Positions 1 through 7,755 of a stretch of 24,952 nt of DNA are shown here, in pieces (within the stretch, counting starts at the first letter, position 1; every line of letters begins with the position of its first letter). This stretch comes from Chara braunii (lineage: Eukaryota > Streptophyta > Charophyceae > Charales > Characeae): positions 1,353,682 through 1,378,633 of the forward strand of contig BFEA01000283.1 in NCBI GenBank assembly GCA_003427395.1, in the 5' to 3' direction. Position numbers and translations under genes: made by a program. The notes beneath the pieces were generated by a model. The model saw only the letters and a list, made by a program, of their open reading frames with translations, was not told the origin of the DNA and ran no database searches.

Positions 1-140
1 TATTCTATATGATAGATATATTCTATTCTATATTCTCTAGAATTAGACTAAAATTCAAATAACAGAAAGGTGCAACAAATAAAGAATAAATGGGCTATCC
101 TGGATTTGAACCAGAGTCCTCGCCCGTGAAGTAAGTCAAT
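1..140 (-). other. plastid-derived DNA fragment (probable NUPT or edge contamination)
   Basis: Bases 1-90 are very AT-rich, unlike the C- and T-rich sequence that follows. They lie where the trnI-trnA spacer of a plastid rRNA operon would lie relative to the trnI exon at 91-125. Roughly ten bases beyond the exon (126-135) still resemble the 3' end of the plastid trnI intron as I remember it. After about 140 the resemblance stops and no group II intron domain V is visible, so the breakpoint is probably there. This is most simply a small nuclear insertion of plastid DNA. A misassembled plastid read at the edge cannot be excluded. Confidence 0.5.
91..125 (-). pseudogene. trnI-GAU: 3' exon of plastid tRNA-Ile(GAU), isolated fragment
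   Basis: The reverse complement of these 35 bases starts GGGCGAGGACTCTGG, continues through a normal T-arm (GGTTCAAATCC) and ends with the acceptor strand GATAGCCCA. This matches the 3' half of intron-containing plastid trnI-GAU, from just after the anticodon loop to the discriminator base. No CCA is encoded, as expected for plastid tRNA genes. The 5' half with the anticodon is absent from the window, so this piece cannot make a tRNA by itself. Recognition is from memory, without alignment. Confidence 0.7.
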
Positions 141-553
141 GGGCCTTTTTCTCGATTTTTTCAAGTTTCGGCCTCCCTTGGGTAGGTCGGAGCATTTTTC
201 CATGTGGCGGCACATTTTCAGCCTTGGATCAGGCTGAGATCCAAGACCACCATTATTCCGAGCTACCCCATGGTGGTCCTTGCTTTAAATTTGAGCCCCT
301 ATGCTCAGTTTTTCAATTTTTGATACATCTGGCTCTCTTTTTGGACCAAATGCGCTGTTCTGTCTTTTTCCCTCTTTTGTTTTCTTTCCATTTTGGGCTG
401 CCACCTCATTCCGGAGCTAGCCGTTTTGAGCTGGCCCACAAAAAACGGTTGTTTCCTCTCCACCATGAGATATGATCTCAGATCCATGACCCAAAAGAAA
501 ACCGGCCTTTTTATTTTTACATTTTCTCTCATTTTGCCTTTTTTAATTCAGAT

Positions 554-592
554 ATTGTGGAGATATGGCCCCAAGGACCATATCTCAACAAT
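554..592. repeat. inverted repeat, 15-bp arms
   Basis: Arms 554-568 and 578-592 (ATTGTGGAGATATGG and CCATATCTCAACAAT) pair at 14 of 15 positions around a 9-nt loop. It is one of the strongest hairpins in the gene-free region. No function is assigned. Confidence 0.6.
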
Positions 593-632
593 CCGGCCTA
601 CCCTCCTTCAATTTAGGAGGGATGAGGTCATC

Positions 633-669
633 ATTGGGACCTGCCAGTCCCTACTGCAGCAGTCCCAAT
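633..669. repeat. diverged copy of the GGGAC/GTCCC hairpin module
   Basis: ATTGGGAC (633-640) pairs perfectly with GTCCCAAT (662-669), and an internal CAGTCCC can compete for the same arm. The order of motifs, and the CTTTT-rich tract that follows, match the tandem copies at 2043-2411. This therefore looks like an older third copy about 1.4 kb away. Confidence 0.5.
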
Positions 670-1005
670 AGGCCGACATATTTTCCTCCAGCCATTTCTC
701 CCGTTTTGTCTCATTCTCCCTCCATTTTCTCTCATGTTTCTTTTCTTTTTCTTTTATTTTTGCTGCGATAAGTGTCAAACTACTGTGCTCCCTCTTTCTA
801 GGCCTTAAAACCTGATTCATGGTCAGGTTCACGGCCGACTGTTGGCCATTATATCCCGGATTACAATGGTGTCACCCCCAAGCTCCTAGGGGGCTCCATT
901 TTGTCTCCCTTTTGTCCGATTTTGAGCCCCCTTGGCTCCGATTTCCCTTGGCCAACTGTTTTCTTGCATGGAGCCCCTTGGGCTTTTATTTTCTCATGCC
1001 TAGCT

Positions 1006-1025
1006 AGTCCGAGATATCTCGGACT
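1006..1025. repeat. perfect 20-bp palindrome
   Basis: AGTCCGAGATATCTCGGACT equals its own reverse complement. Related half-sites (AGTCCG...CGGACT) recur at 1705-1730 and 2467-2488 with short spacers in between. Confidence 0.7.
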
Positions 1026-1109
1026 GCTGGGCAGCCCTCCCTTCACTCATTTTTCTTTGTTTCCATTCCCGTTTCGCCCGTTTAAGTTGCACTAGTGCTT
1101 CCACTAGTG

Positions 1110-1340
1110 GTGCTAATATTTTCCACCGTCAAGATCTTGGATCTCGGCGGTGCCGTTTGCCTTGCATGGCCACTCTCTACATTGGCTAATGGTTTTCCCT
1201 TGGGACNCCCCAAGTCCCCGCCGCTTCCTCACGCTAGTTCCATTTTTTCTGTCCCACCGGCGGCGCCGTCGACAAACCCCAAATTTTCGACAATTTTTAT
1301 TTGGACCCATTTGGTCCCCGACGTCATCCCGGTTGATGCC
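1110..1340. repeat. dispersed direct repeat, copy 1
   Basis: This block runs parallel to 2602-2830: both begin GTGCTAATATTTT, then carry a CCGTCAAGATC hairpin, then TTCCCTTGGGAC, an AAGTCC tract, and repeated GTCCCCGAC motifs. The copies are clearly related but diverged and contain indels. The N at 1207 falls in the TTGGGAC motif. Confidence 0.5.
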
Positions 1341-1539
1341 AATTTTTATTTGGAACTCCCCATGTCCCCGACAGTCCTATTTCCTCATTCACATCTGCCT
1401 CAAGCGTGCCGATTATGTTCCCGGCCGCGGGACCCCCGCTTCGCCGTCACCATTTGTCGTTATACTCCCTTACGCCTACGGTGCCATTTTCTAGCCTTTT
1501 GGGCGTGCCGCGACTTATTTTTCTTTGGCCTAGGCATCC

Positions 1540-1866
1540 CCATGCAGTCCGTTATTCCCCGGGCTGCAGTCACAACCAATTCTCTAGTCCCACAGCCCCA
1601 CAACATGCCCCATGCTAAAAGAAAATGCAGCGTTAAAGTTCTAGGTGCTTTCGGGCTCAATTTTGGTTTCCAGAGCACTCAAAGCATGTGTTGGCCCCTC
1701 CCCATGCAGTCCGCTGCAACTCGGACTGCAGTAGGGGCTATTTTCTTTGTCCCAATGCCCCACATCTAGCCCCTAACTGAAAGAAAAAGGAGCGGTCAAC
1801 TCTGAAGTGCATCTAGTCTCCATTTTGGCTCCCGGTGCACCTAAAACATGTGTTTGGCCTCCCTTA
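1540..1866. repeat. decayed tandem repeat, period about 164 bp
   Basis: Two successive units (from about 1540 and 1704, with a partial third from about 1868) share the order of: a CAGTCCG...CGG(A/G)CTGCAG hairpin, a TAGTCCC/TTGTCCC patch, a CCCCACA patch, an AAAAGAAAA patch, a TTTTGG(T/C)T patch and CATGTGTT(T)GGCC. The hairpin in the second unit (TGCAGTCCG at 1705-1713, CGGACTGCA at 1722-1730) is a perfect 9-bp stem with an 8-nt loop. Confidence 0.5.
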
Positions 1867-1884
1867 GGTGATCCGTTATTTTTC

Positions 1885-1955
1885 GGTTGCAAGGGGCCTT
1901 GATTTTCTTTGATTTTCTCTGCATAAATCAAAGAAAATCAAAGTCCTTTGTAACC
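1885..1955 (+). repeat. long hairpin, 30-bp arms with 11-nt loop
   Basis: Arms 1885-1914 and 1926-1955 match as inverted repeats at 26 of 30 positions, including a perfect 16-bp inner part. As plus-strand RNA, three of the four mismatches become G-U pairs and only one is a real mismatch. The loop is 1915-1925. It resembles a microRNA-type or foldback-element hairpin in shape, but nothing shows that it is transcribed. Confidence 0.6.
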
Positions 1956-2042
1956 GCCATATGCCAAAATGAATCTGGTCCAAAATGCCCTTCCTAGGTG
2001 GCCGTTTTCATCCGTTAATACCCTTTTTTTTTTACTTTCCCC

Positions 2043-2411
2043 CTTTTCTTCTCTTTTTCTTTTTTTTTCTTTTTCTTTTTTTTTTCCTCCACTTGTGGAC
2101 AGTAGGGACTTGTCAGTCCCTACTTGCTACAGTCCCAACTGACGGCCAACTCACTCATCCTCTCTTACCTCCCATTTTCTTTTTCTTTTCTTTTTCTTTT
2201 TGCATGCCAAGTGTGAACTAGCTATTAAGGCCCTTTTCTCATTTTTCTTTTTTTTTCTTTTTTTTTTCCTCCACTTGTGGACAGTTGGGACTTGTCAGTC
2301 CCTACTTGCTGCAGTCCCAACTGACGGCCAACTCACTCATCCTCTCTCACATCCCATTTTCTTTTTCTTTTATTTTATTTTTATTTGCATGCCAAGTGTC
2401 AAGTGGCCGTT
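2043..2411. repeat. tandem duplication, unit about 183 bp
   Basis: Two copies follow each other. Each has a long CTTTT tract, CCTCCACTTGTGGACAGT, a GGGACTTGTCAGTCCCTACTT hairpin module, AACTGACGGCCAACTCACTC and TGCATGCCAAGTGT, then TTAAGGCCCTTTTCT. Landmarks are offset by 182 (ACTTGTGGAC at 2091 and 2273) to 185 bases (TGCATGCC at 2201 and 2386). Confidence 0.75.
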
Positions 2412-2601
2412 AAGGCCCTTTTCTAGGTCCTTCCTTTTAGTTTTGGCCCTTCCTATGCCCAAGGGCCAGTCCGTTATTTCTCGGACTGCACTTGTGGCCC
2501 TCTCATGCCCACAAGAGCCTCCGTTTGGATTGCTCCCATGCCCCCCGTCACTTGTTTCTTCGCTCTTTATTTTTCTTTTGGCCTTCCCACTTGCTCTCAC
2601 A

Positions 2602-2830
2602 GTGCTAATATTTTGGCCGTCAAGATCTGCGATCTTGACGGTGCAACTTGCTTTAATTATTTGCACCACATGCCACGCTACCATTTTCCCTTGGGACGTC
2701 ACAAGTCCTCGTCACTTGTCTCGCGCTAGTCCCCGACACTAGTCCCGCTGGTGGTCCCGCCGGTACTTGTCCCGATACCGCATTTTTTGCTTAATCCCAT
2801 GTGGTCCCCGACACTTTGTCCCGCTGGTGG
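2602..2830. repeat. dispersed direct repeat, copy 2, with 11-bp hairpin
   Basis: This is the second copy of the block at 1110-1340. Its hairpin is perfect: CCGTCAAGATC (2617-2627), loop TGC, GATCTTGACGG (2631-2641). In copy 1 the corresponding arms differ in sequence but still pair at 11 of 13 positions. The distal part degenerates into repeated GTCCCCGACACT and GTCCCGCTGGTGG motifs. Confidence 0.5.
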
Positions 2831-3201
2831 CCCCCGATACTTTTGTCATTTTTTCGCCTTATGGCGGCCTCCTTCCCTTGTCCTTCTTGTGTCCCGTGCA
2901 CCGTCCTTTCTGGACGCGGGTTCTAACTTGGTCTGTGGCCCCCTTGCTCTCCTTGACGTCGCATCCCGGTGGCCCTCTTGGTCCGGGCTACGTCTTCACG
3001 CGCCAGCACCTTACCTGTCATCTTCTCTCTTCCTTTGTTTTCTTGCGGCGCGCGCCCCATGTCATTATTTCTTTATGCGGTCCCTCTCCTTTTCCGGGGG
3101 AGCGGCCGCCTTGACTATTTTTCTCGCAATCCCTTGTCGCTTGCCCTTCGACTACTCCTCTCATGATCCCGTGGCCCCGACAACCCGGGCAACCTCCATG
3201 C

Positions 3202-3213
3202 CCCCTGATACCA
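3202..3213 (-). promoter_or_regulatory. candidate primer binding site of a non-autonomous LTR element
   Basis: The minus strand reads TGGTATCAGGGG, with the first nine bases identical to the classic complement of plant initiator tRNA-Met (TGGTATCAGAGC). It lies one base from a CA dinucleotide that could end an LTR on that strand (3215-3216). A nine-base match in a 3-kb region can arise by chance, so support is moderate. Confidence 0.4.
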
Positions 3214-3214
3214 G

Positions 3215-3560
3215 TGCTCGAACACTCTCTGTCCTTCTTGCCTCCGGTTTTCTCTGCTGTGCACAAATCTGCCGTATACAGTCTCTCGAGTGATGGGATG
3301 TTATTCGGGACTCACCAGTCCCGACACCGGGCCATCAAAAATGCTCGCGGAGTCGGTCAATCGTACGATTGACTCCAAAGTGTCCGCACAAGCGGTTAAC
3401 AGGGACCCCCACTTTTTGGCCCTCGGTAACGATGGATGATCGTGAATGATCCTGAATTTAGGGTTTTTTTATGTTTTTTTGGATTTTTTTTTTTGCTTGT
3501 TTTTTTATTTGGACAAGCTTTCTTTGTGTCAAATTTGATGTCATTTGGAGTATTAGAATT
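3215..3560 (-). repeat. candidate 5' LTR of a non-autonomous element
   Basis: This stretch sits between the PBS-like site and the point near 3560 where element I's pol homology ends abruptly. It contains no coding sequence. It has a GGGACT...AGTCCC hairpin like those of the region to its left, an 18-bp palindrome at 3356-3373, and an A-rich tract on the minus strand (3466-3510). No second copy is present in the window, so neither the outer end nor a target-site duplication can be fixed. It may instead be unrelated filler DNA. Confidence 0.35.
3356..3373. repeat. perfect 18-bp palindrome
   Basis: GTCAATCGTACGATTGAC is its own reverse complement. It lies inside the candidate LTR, just left of the run of TCCGCACAAGCGG. 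The function is unknown. Confidence 0.7.
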
Positions 3561-4230
3561 TGATCCTTTCCTCGCGAGTGGACGAGCAAGTACCCCTCTT
3601 GGATCCGATAGTGCGATGGCGCCGGATTAGGAGAGGAGCAATTTGTGTGCTTGTCGCAAAACTCGGGGTCGACTTGGTAGCAGTGGATGAAGCTGTCCCG
3701 CAAGTTGCCGTTAATCTCAAAAGTTGAGTAGACTGTGGCGCAATGGTCCGGATGCTGTGAAAGAGCATTCGCAAAACGGTGCGACTTGCCCGGAATGTGG
3801 TCGGGGAAAACGTCAAACTGGTCGATGAAGGCCATCCAACGAGCAATGGTGCTATTGACAGTGTCATGGGTCTTGTAGAAGACCAAGGGATTGTTATCCA
3901 TTACCCATCGGAATTATCGTCGACCGAGAAGAAAATTCCGCCAGCACTTGAGCACGTGTACGAAGACCAATAATTCCTTCTTCCGTGCGTCGTCAATAGA
4001 GTGCACGACGGACACTTTCTTGCTAAAGTACTCGATCGGGTGCTAGTCCACACCGTCATGTTGCTCGAGGACGGCACCAATGCCATAGTTGGACGCATTA
4101 GTAGTGACACGTGTCGGCAAAAGCGGATTGTATATGCGCAACACCTCCGCGGATAGCAATGCGGCTTTGAGAGCCAAAAAGGAAGTTCGCGGATTGTCGT
4201 CGAAGTCGAATGGCCGGTCCTCACATTCAA
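3561..4230 (-). pseudogene. pol: pol fragment, element I: RNase H C-terminal part and integrase linker
   Basis: The last open piece ends in low-homology sequence near 3458. Its supported part includes VMDNNPLVFYKT, STIARWMAFIDQFDV and PDHIPGK, typical of the RNase H end and tether of Ty3/gypsy pol. It continues through CSSPNPAPSHYRIQEGYLLV just upstream of where the HHCC finger should start, and is then lost. Nonsense codons interrupt it: TAG after GAC near 4049 (TGG expected) and TAA near 3913 (CAA expected). The linker reads ANALSQHPDH where relatives have ADALSRRPDH, again G-to-A changes. It cannot encode a functional integrase. Confidence 0.75.
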
Positions 4231-4848
4231 GCCTGGATAAAGGAGCCGCGATCTTCGAGTATCCCTTGATGAAACATTGATAGCAGCCGGCTAAGCCAAG
4301 GAAGGAACAAATATTTGTGACGGTCTTCGACTCCGACCACTCTTGGATGGCTTGAATCTTGTCCGACAATGGACTGATGCCCTCCGGTGTGATAAAATGG
4401 CCCAAGTATTCCAGCTCTTGCCAGACAAATTCGCACTTGTCGCGGTTGGCTTTGTACTTGGCGTGGCGGAGCGTCTCCAACACTCGTCGAAGGTGCTCAA
4501 AATGATCTTCCAATGTCCAGATATAGACGAGAATGTCGTCTAGACTAGTACGAACCGGTCCAGCATCGCATGAAACTCGTTGGTCATTGTCGCTTGAAAG
4601 GTCATTGGGGCATTGGTGAGGCCAAAAGGCATAACGATCCACTCAAAATGCCCGTACCACGTTTTGAACGCGGATTTTTAGCACTCTTGCGGGCGTATCG
4701 AGATTTGATGGTAGCCCGACTTCAAGTCCAACTTTGAGAAGAATTTTGGGCCGCCCAAACGCTCAAGAAGGTCGTCAATCCGCGGAATAGGTCCCTCATT
4801 CTTGACGGTTGGTCCGTTGAGCTTGCAGTAGTCGATGCACAAGCGAGA
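4043..4848 (-). pseudogene. pol: pol fragment, element I: reverse transcriptase and RNase H start
   Basis: The open stretch 4043-4642 carries the RT thumb and connection (TLEDHFEHLRRVLETLR, KCEFVWQELEYLGHFITPEG, SFLGLAGCYQCFIKGYSKI) and the RNase H start (TRVTTNASNYGIGAVLEQHDG). The expected catalytic YLDD is damaged. Upstream the frame reads [14 protein letters not shown] and then meets TAG; a 4-nt loss near 4541-4546 puts LDDILVY in another frame, preceded by S instead of Y. The first RNase H aspartate is also replaced by asparagine (TTNAS for TTDAS). A frameshift near 4847 separates this from the protease segment. Confidence 0.8.
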
Positions 4849-6029
4849 TCCTTGTTCTTCTTCCGTACGAAGAGAACTGGCGCACCGGATGGTGAGCTAC
4901 TAGGGTGGATCCAACCCTTGTCCAAAAAATCGTCGAGTTGAGCGTGGAGAACCGCGAGCTCTTCCTGGCTCATACGATAGATGCATCCTTTCGGCGGAAC
5001 GACACCGACCTCAAGAATGATCTCGTGGGAGATCAGTCGATCCGGCACCACATCGGTAGGAGACTTGAAGATATCGGTGAACTCGTCCAGCAGCCGCACC
5101 ACTCGAGGGTCCGAAGACAAGTTTGTAGGTGAAGATTCGGTGGTCGCGACGGCTCGTAGAAAACATAGGCCTATCGCGTCGGTCCACTCATAAGCGCAAG
5201 TGGCCCGAAAAGACTTGGCCGTTACAACTTGGCAACGGATTGAGGAGTGCGGAAGAGGAATAGTACACGACACCTCGGCGCCGAAGGCGTCGCGAACGGC
5301 AAGTGCCCGCTGATGGAAGTTAATCATATGATCCGCACTTGCAAGCCAAGGCATCCCCAAAATAATGTCGAAGTTTGTGTCTAAGACGTCAAACGTCACC
5401 GGTTCGCATGCACGAGGTGCGAAATAAACCGGTACAACTTCAATGTAGCGATCGAGGAGTTGTTGCGTCCGACCGTCCGCCAACTTGATCGCCGTCGGGT
5501 TTGGCTTCCTTCGAACTTGAGCGCCAAGGCCGGCCCTTTGGATAAAGGACTGGCTGATGAAATTGCGAGTCGCACCGCTATCCACCAAAGCCCTGCAGGA
5601 CGCTTGCCCAACTTGGATGCAGACATAAAGGAGCGGTGCATTGTTATCATCGTACCGCTGCATGCAAAACTCACGGGCCACCTTGGCAACATACGCAAGG
5701 ATGTCCCCCACAGCAGCTTCGTCATCCATCGGAGAAGATCCTGGTGCATAGAAGGCTAAGTATGTGTGGAGATGGACGCATAGTGCTGCGCATTGTGGTC
5801 CCGACAAGCAGTCTGTGGAAGGGAGAGGAAGCCATGCAAAATCCTCGGACGTCAACGGGTCCAAGACCTCTATGTTGAACTCGTGCATCGAATCCCTTGA
5901 AGAACCACTTGAAGACGATCCATTGTTGCTGTTGTCGGACAGAGAAAAAACCGCACACACATCTTGTCCTTGATCTTGAGAATCCAGCGAAGAAACGAGC
6001 CGAGCAACATAGTCCTCATAAGAATACAA
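4722..6029 (-). pseudogene. pol: pol fragment, element I: aspartic protease and RT N-terminus
   Basis: This is the longest open stretch of element I, 435 codons opening with TTG after an upstream break. A serine- and aspartate-rich linker is followed by the retropepsin domain: RALVDSGATRNFIS with the DSG active site near residues 150-152, and FDIILGMPWL near residue 225. The RT N-terminus follows (IILEVGVVPPKGCIYRMSQEEL, then DKGWIHPSSSPSGAPVLFVRKK). After KNKDL the frame is lost: one base appears missing near 4847, so the expected LCIDYR-type motif is read out of frame and the last 40 or so residues are nonsense. Confidence 0.8.
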
Positions 6030-6099
6030 GAGAGGACTGTCAACTTCCGCATGTGCCTCGAAATGAAGAGAGGTCGCTCACGAAGCAACCGATTTCGAA

Positions 6100-6682
6100 G
6101 GGGTCGAGAGTGCAACCGCATCACTCTTGGCGGTGCTCAATTTCCCGAAGGGAATTTACCTTTGACTGGCGTGGGGCACGTTGCGGTGTCGTGCACCGCG
6201 CTGTTGCACAAGCAGTATCGGTACTTAGTACAGATGCGGTACACGCTTTCCGAGATACCGTAATGTGTCTATGGCTCTTGAGCCGCTGGTCCGGCCCCGG
6301 GGGCTGAATTGGTGTGTGTCTTCGGTTTGCCACGTCCTCGCCCTCTGGCGGGGCGGCCACCATCCCGGGCGGCTACCAATCTGTCTCCTTCCTTAGAAGA
6401 GGCAGCCTCGTTTGAAGGGTCGGTAGTTGTAGTTGCTGCGAGCACGGCCACTTTCGGCCGATGTTGTCCTCTGCCCTGGCCTGCAGCAGACGAAAGGCCC
6501 AAATTCTTGGCTTCGATATTCGTCACGATGACCTGCGAGGCTTTATAAAAAAGCTGCTCACTTGTCATGAGCGTCTCCGCAACTTGCGTCAAGGCGTTCT
6601 GCAACGTCTGGCAGCTCCTCTGATGAAGAAGTGCTTGATCGCGACAAATGTAGATGACAAGTTGGGCGTGGATGCCAAGCAT
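6100..6682 (-). pseudogene. gag: gag C-terminal part of element I with degenerate zinc knuckle
   Basis: The open part 6269-6682 contains LQNALTQVAETLMTSEQLFY, QVIVTNIEAKNLGLSSA and an arginine- and glycine-rich stretch (GRPARGRGRGKPK), as in the nucleocapsid side of Ty3/gypsy gag. Just beyond, about 6170-6220, a knuckle-like string reads YCLCNSAVHDTATC. It keeps the CX4HX4C half, but the first cysteine of CX2C is tyrosine, consistent with TGC to TAC. The junction with the preceding gag segment near 6600-6680 is out of frame. Confidence 0.6.
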
Positions 6683-7185
6683 TGGTACTCGGTGATCCAG
6701 TCCGTGCTTGGCAGGTCGTTCTGATAGAACCGTTGAAGCTTCTCGGCTGCCTGAAGCTCGGGCGGCTCCACTTGGAACCGCTTATGCCATGCTGCCTTGA
6801 GATCAGCCCAGCTGATCTTCGTATGCAGCTCGAAGACTGTGACGTTATGCGTGGACAACATGTTGTCCAGCCACGTCTGGCACGTGCCCCCTGAGCTGGA
6901 GTATATGTATGTGTGCCGGTACGGGTTGATGACGTGCCGGTACGGGGTGATGACGTGGTGAATGTCCAACTTCAACTCGAACTGCCGCCACCATGGGATC
7001 GGGTCTGTCTTCATTGCATCGCAGAAGATCGGCAGCCCGTCAAACTTTGGGATGCTCTCGCAAGTAGTCGCGGTCGGACTGGCGGTGGCAGCACAAATCT
7101 GCTGGTCAATCCGCTGATTTGTCGCTAGAGCGCCGTCCTTGTGAGTCTCAACGTCGATTTCCAAGACGTTGACGCGGTCAGTCAA
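6589..7185 (-). pseudogene. gag: gag capsid-like core of element I
   Basis: About 198 codons, opening with TTG because the true upstream frame is broken at about 7185. It contains IPKFDGLPIFCDAMKTDPIPWWRQFELKL and, further on, TWLDNMLSTHNVTVFELHTKISWADLKAAWHKRF, the capsid-type region of plant Ty3/gypsy gag (retrotransposon gag domain). The protein then drifts out of frame near its end (GAARRCRTP). A 21-bp duplication adds seven residues at 6913-6954. Confidence 0.7.
6913..6954. repeat. 21-bp tandem duplication inside element I gag
   Basis: GTGCCGGTACGGGTTGATGAC (6913-6933) is followed directly by a copy with one mismatch (6934-6954). The duplication is in frame and repeats a seven-residue unit (HVITPYR/HVINPYR). 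It looks like a replication slippage event. Confidence 0.85.
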
Positions 7186-7715
7186 GTTGGAGGGTCCGGG
7201 GGGGTGGCTGTTGCAAGTTGTTGTTCCAGCCGGCGTACCCGGTCAAGCAGTTCATCAATAATTCGAATCCGCTTCCGGACCAGGGTGTCCACGCAGAGGA
7301 TGTCCCCTTGTTGTGCTGCACAGGTGGCGACCAAGTCGCTCACATGTTCGATTGTGGTGGCAAGGCCACACACAGCAGAGGGGGCACCCTCCTGTTCAGC
7401 AGCCACTGCCCATTCGCCGGCGAGGAGTTTGTCTCGGCGTAGTCGACGACGTTCGTCTGCAGCCTTCCTTGCTGTGTCAGCGTCATCTTGTCGCTGCTGT
7501 TCAGCGAGGCGACGCTGTTCCTCTGCTTCCTCATCTTCCTTCTTACGTGCGGATGTTGTCGTTGCCCGTTGCTTGAACTCTGCTACCATGTCCAGCATGC
7601 GGGTCTTATAGGTCTTGGTAGTCTCGCCTGACTGCTGCTCCATGCCGCTTGTCTTTGAGCGGGTGAGCACCATGCACTGACATGACCTGCTGCTGCGGTG
7701 ACTGGTTGCTGACAT
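7182..7715 (-). pseudogene. gag: gag N-terminal coiled-coil region of element I
   Basis: This 177-codon open stretch begins MSATSHRSS; a second ATG at 7673 (MVLTRSKTSG) is a more usual gag start for such elements. Residues about 50-110 are highly charged (KKEDEEAEEQRRLAEQQRQ and following) and should form a coiled coil. The C-terminal part (IIDELLDRVRRLEQQLA) also looks helical. The frame ends at 7182 with TGA, where the continuation lies in another frame (LTDRVNVLEIDVE), so a single-base loss near 7185 splits gag. Confidence 0.7.
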
Positions 7716-7742
7716 GGCACTGCTGCCGTGGCCTGCTGACGT

Positions 7743-7754
7743 GGCAACTCACCA
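7743..7754 (-). promoter_or_regulatory. possible primer binding site of element I
   Basis: The minus strand reads TGGTGAGTTGCC one base after a CA that could end the LTR (7756-7757), about 30-80 bases upstream of the gag start. I cannot assign the matching tRNA, and no second LTR is available for confirmation. Confidence 0.3.
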
Positions 7755-7755
7755 A

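Larger units (their letters stand above)
141..3200. other. gene-free, hairpin-rich pyrimidine-biased region
   Basis: I find no credible coding sequence on either strand in these 3 kb; the open frames are short and resemble no family I know. The plus strand is rich in T and C with long runs of CTTTTT type. Short self-complementary motifs recur, for example at 554-592, 1006-1025, 1705-1730, 1885-1955, 2100-2141, 2282-2323 and 2617-2641. Several sit in decayed direct repeats. The same GGGACT...AGTCCC style recurs in the candidate LTR to the right, so both may belong to one non-autonomous element read on the minus strand. The single N at 1207 has no flanking duplication. Confidence 0.6.

Noticed and set aside
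91-102. TGGGCTATCC as a possible primer binding site
   Set aside because: The match continues through the whole tRNA 3' exon and into intron sequence and lacks the CCA complement, so it is plastid DNA, not a PBS.
1095-1769. 224-codon plus-strand open frame in the left region
   Set aside because: It is proline-, phenylalanine- and cysteine-rich because of the C/T bias, contains an N, crosses hairpin repeats and resembles no family.
1540-1866. CRISPR-like array in the hairpin repeats
   Set aside because: Repeats are diverged over their whole length with a 164-base period and no constant repeat/unique spacer pattern, in a eukaryotic context.
2200-2742. 180-codon plus-strand open frame over the tandem repeat
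   Set aside because: The protein is mostly phenylalanine runs from CTTTT tracts and simply duplicates the DNA repeat. It is not a gene.
5897-6307. 136-codon plus-strand frame opposite element I gag/pol
   Set aside because: It is a shadow of minus-strand pol/gag remnants without independent motifs.
7141-7611. 156-codon serine/arginine-rich plus-strand frame
   Set aside because: It is antisense to the charged coiled-coil of element I gag; the composition comes from the complementary codons.
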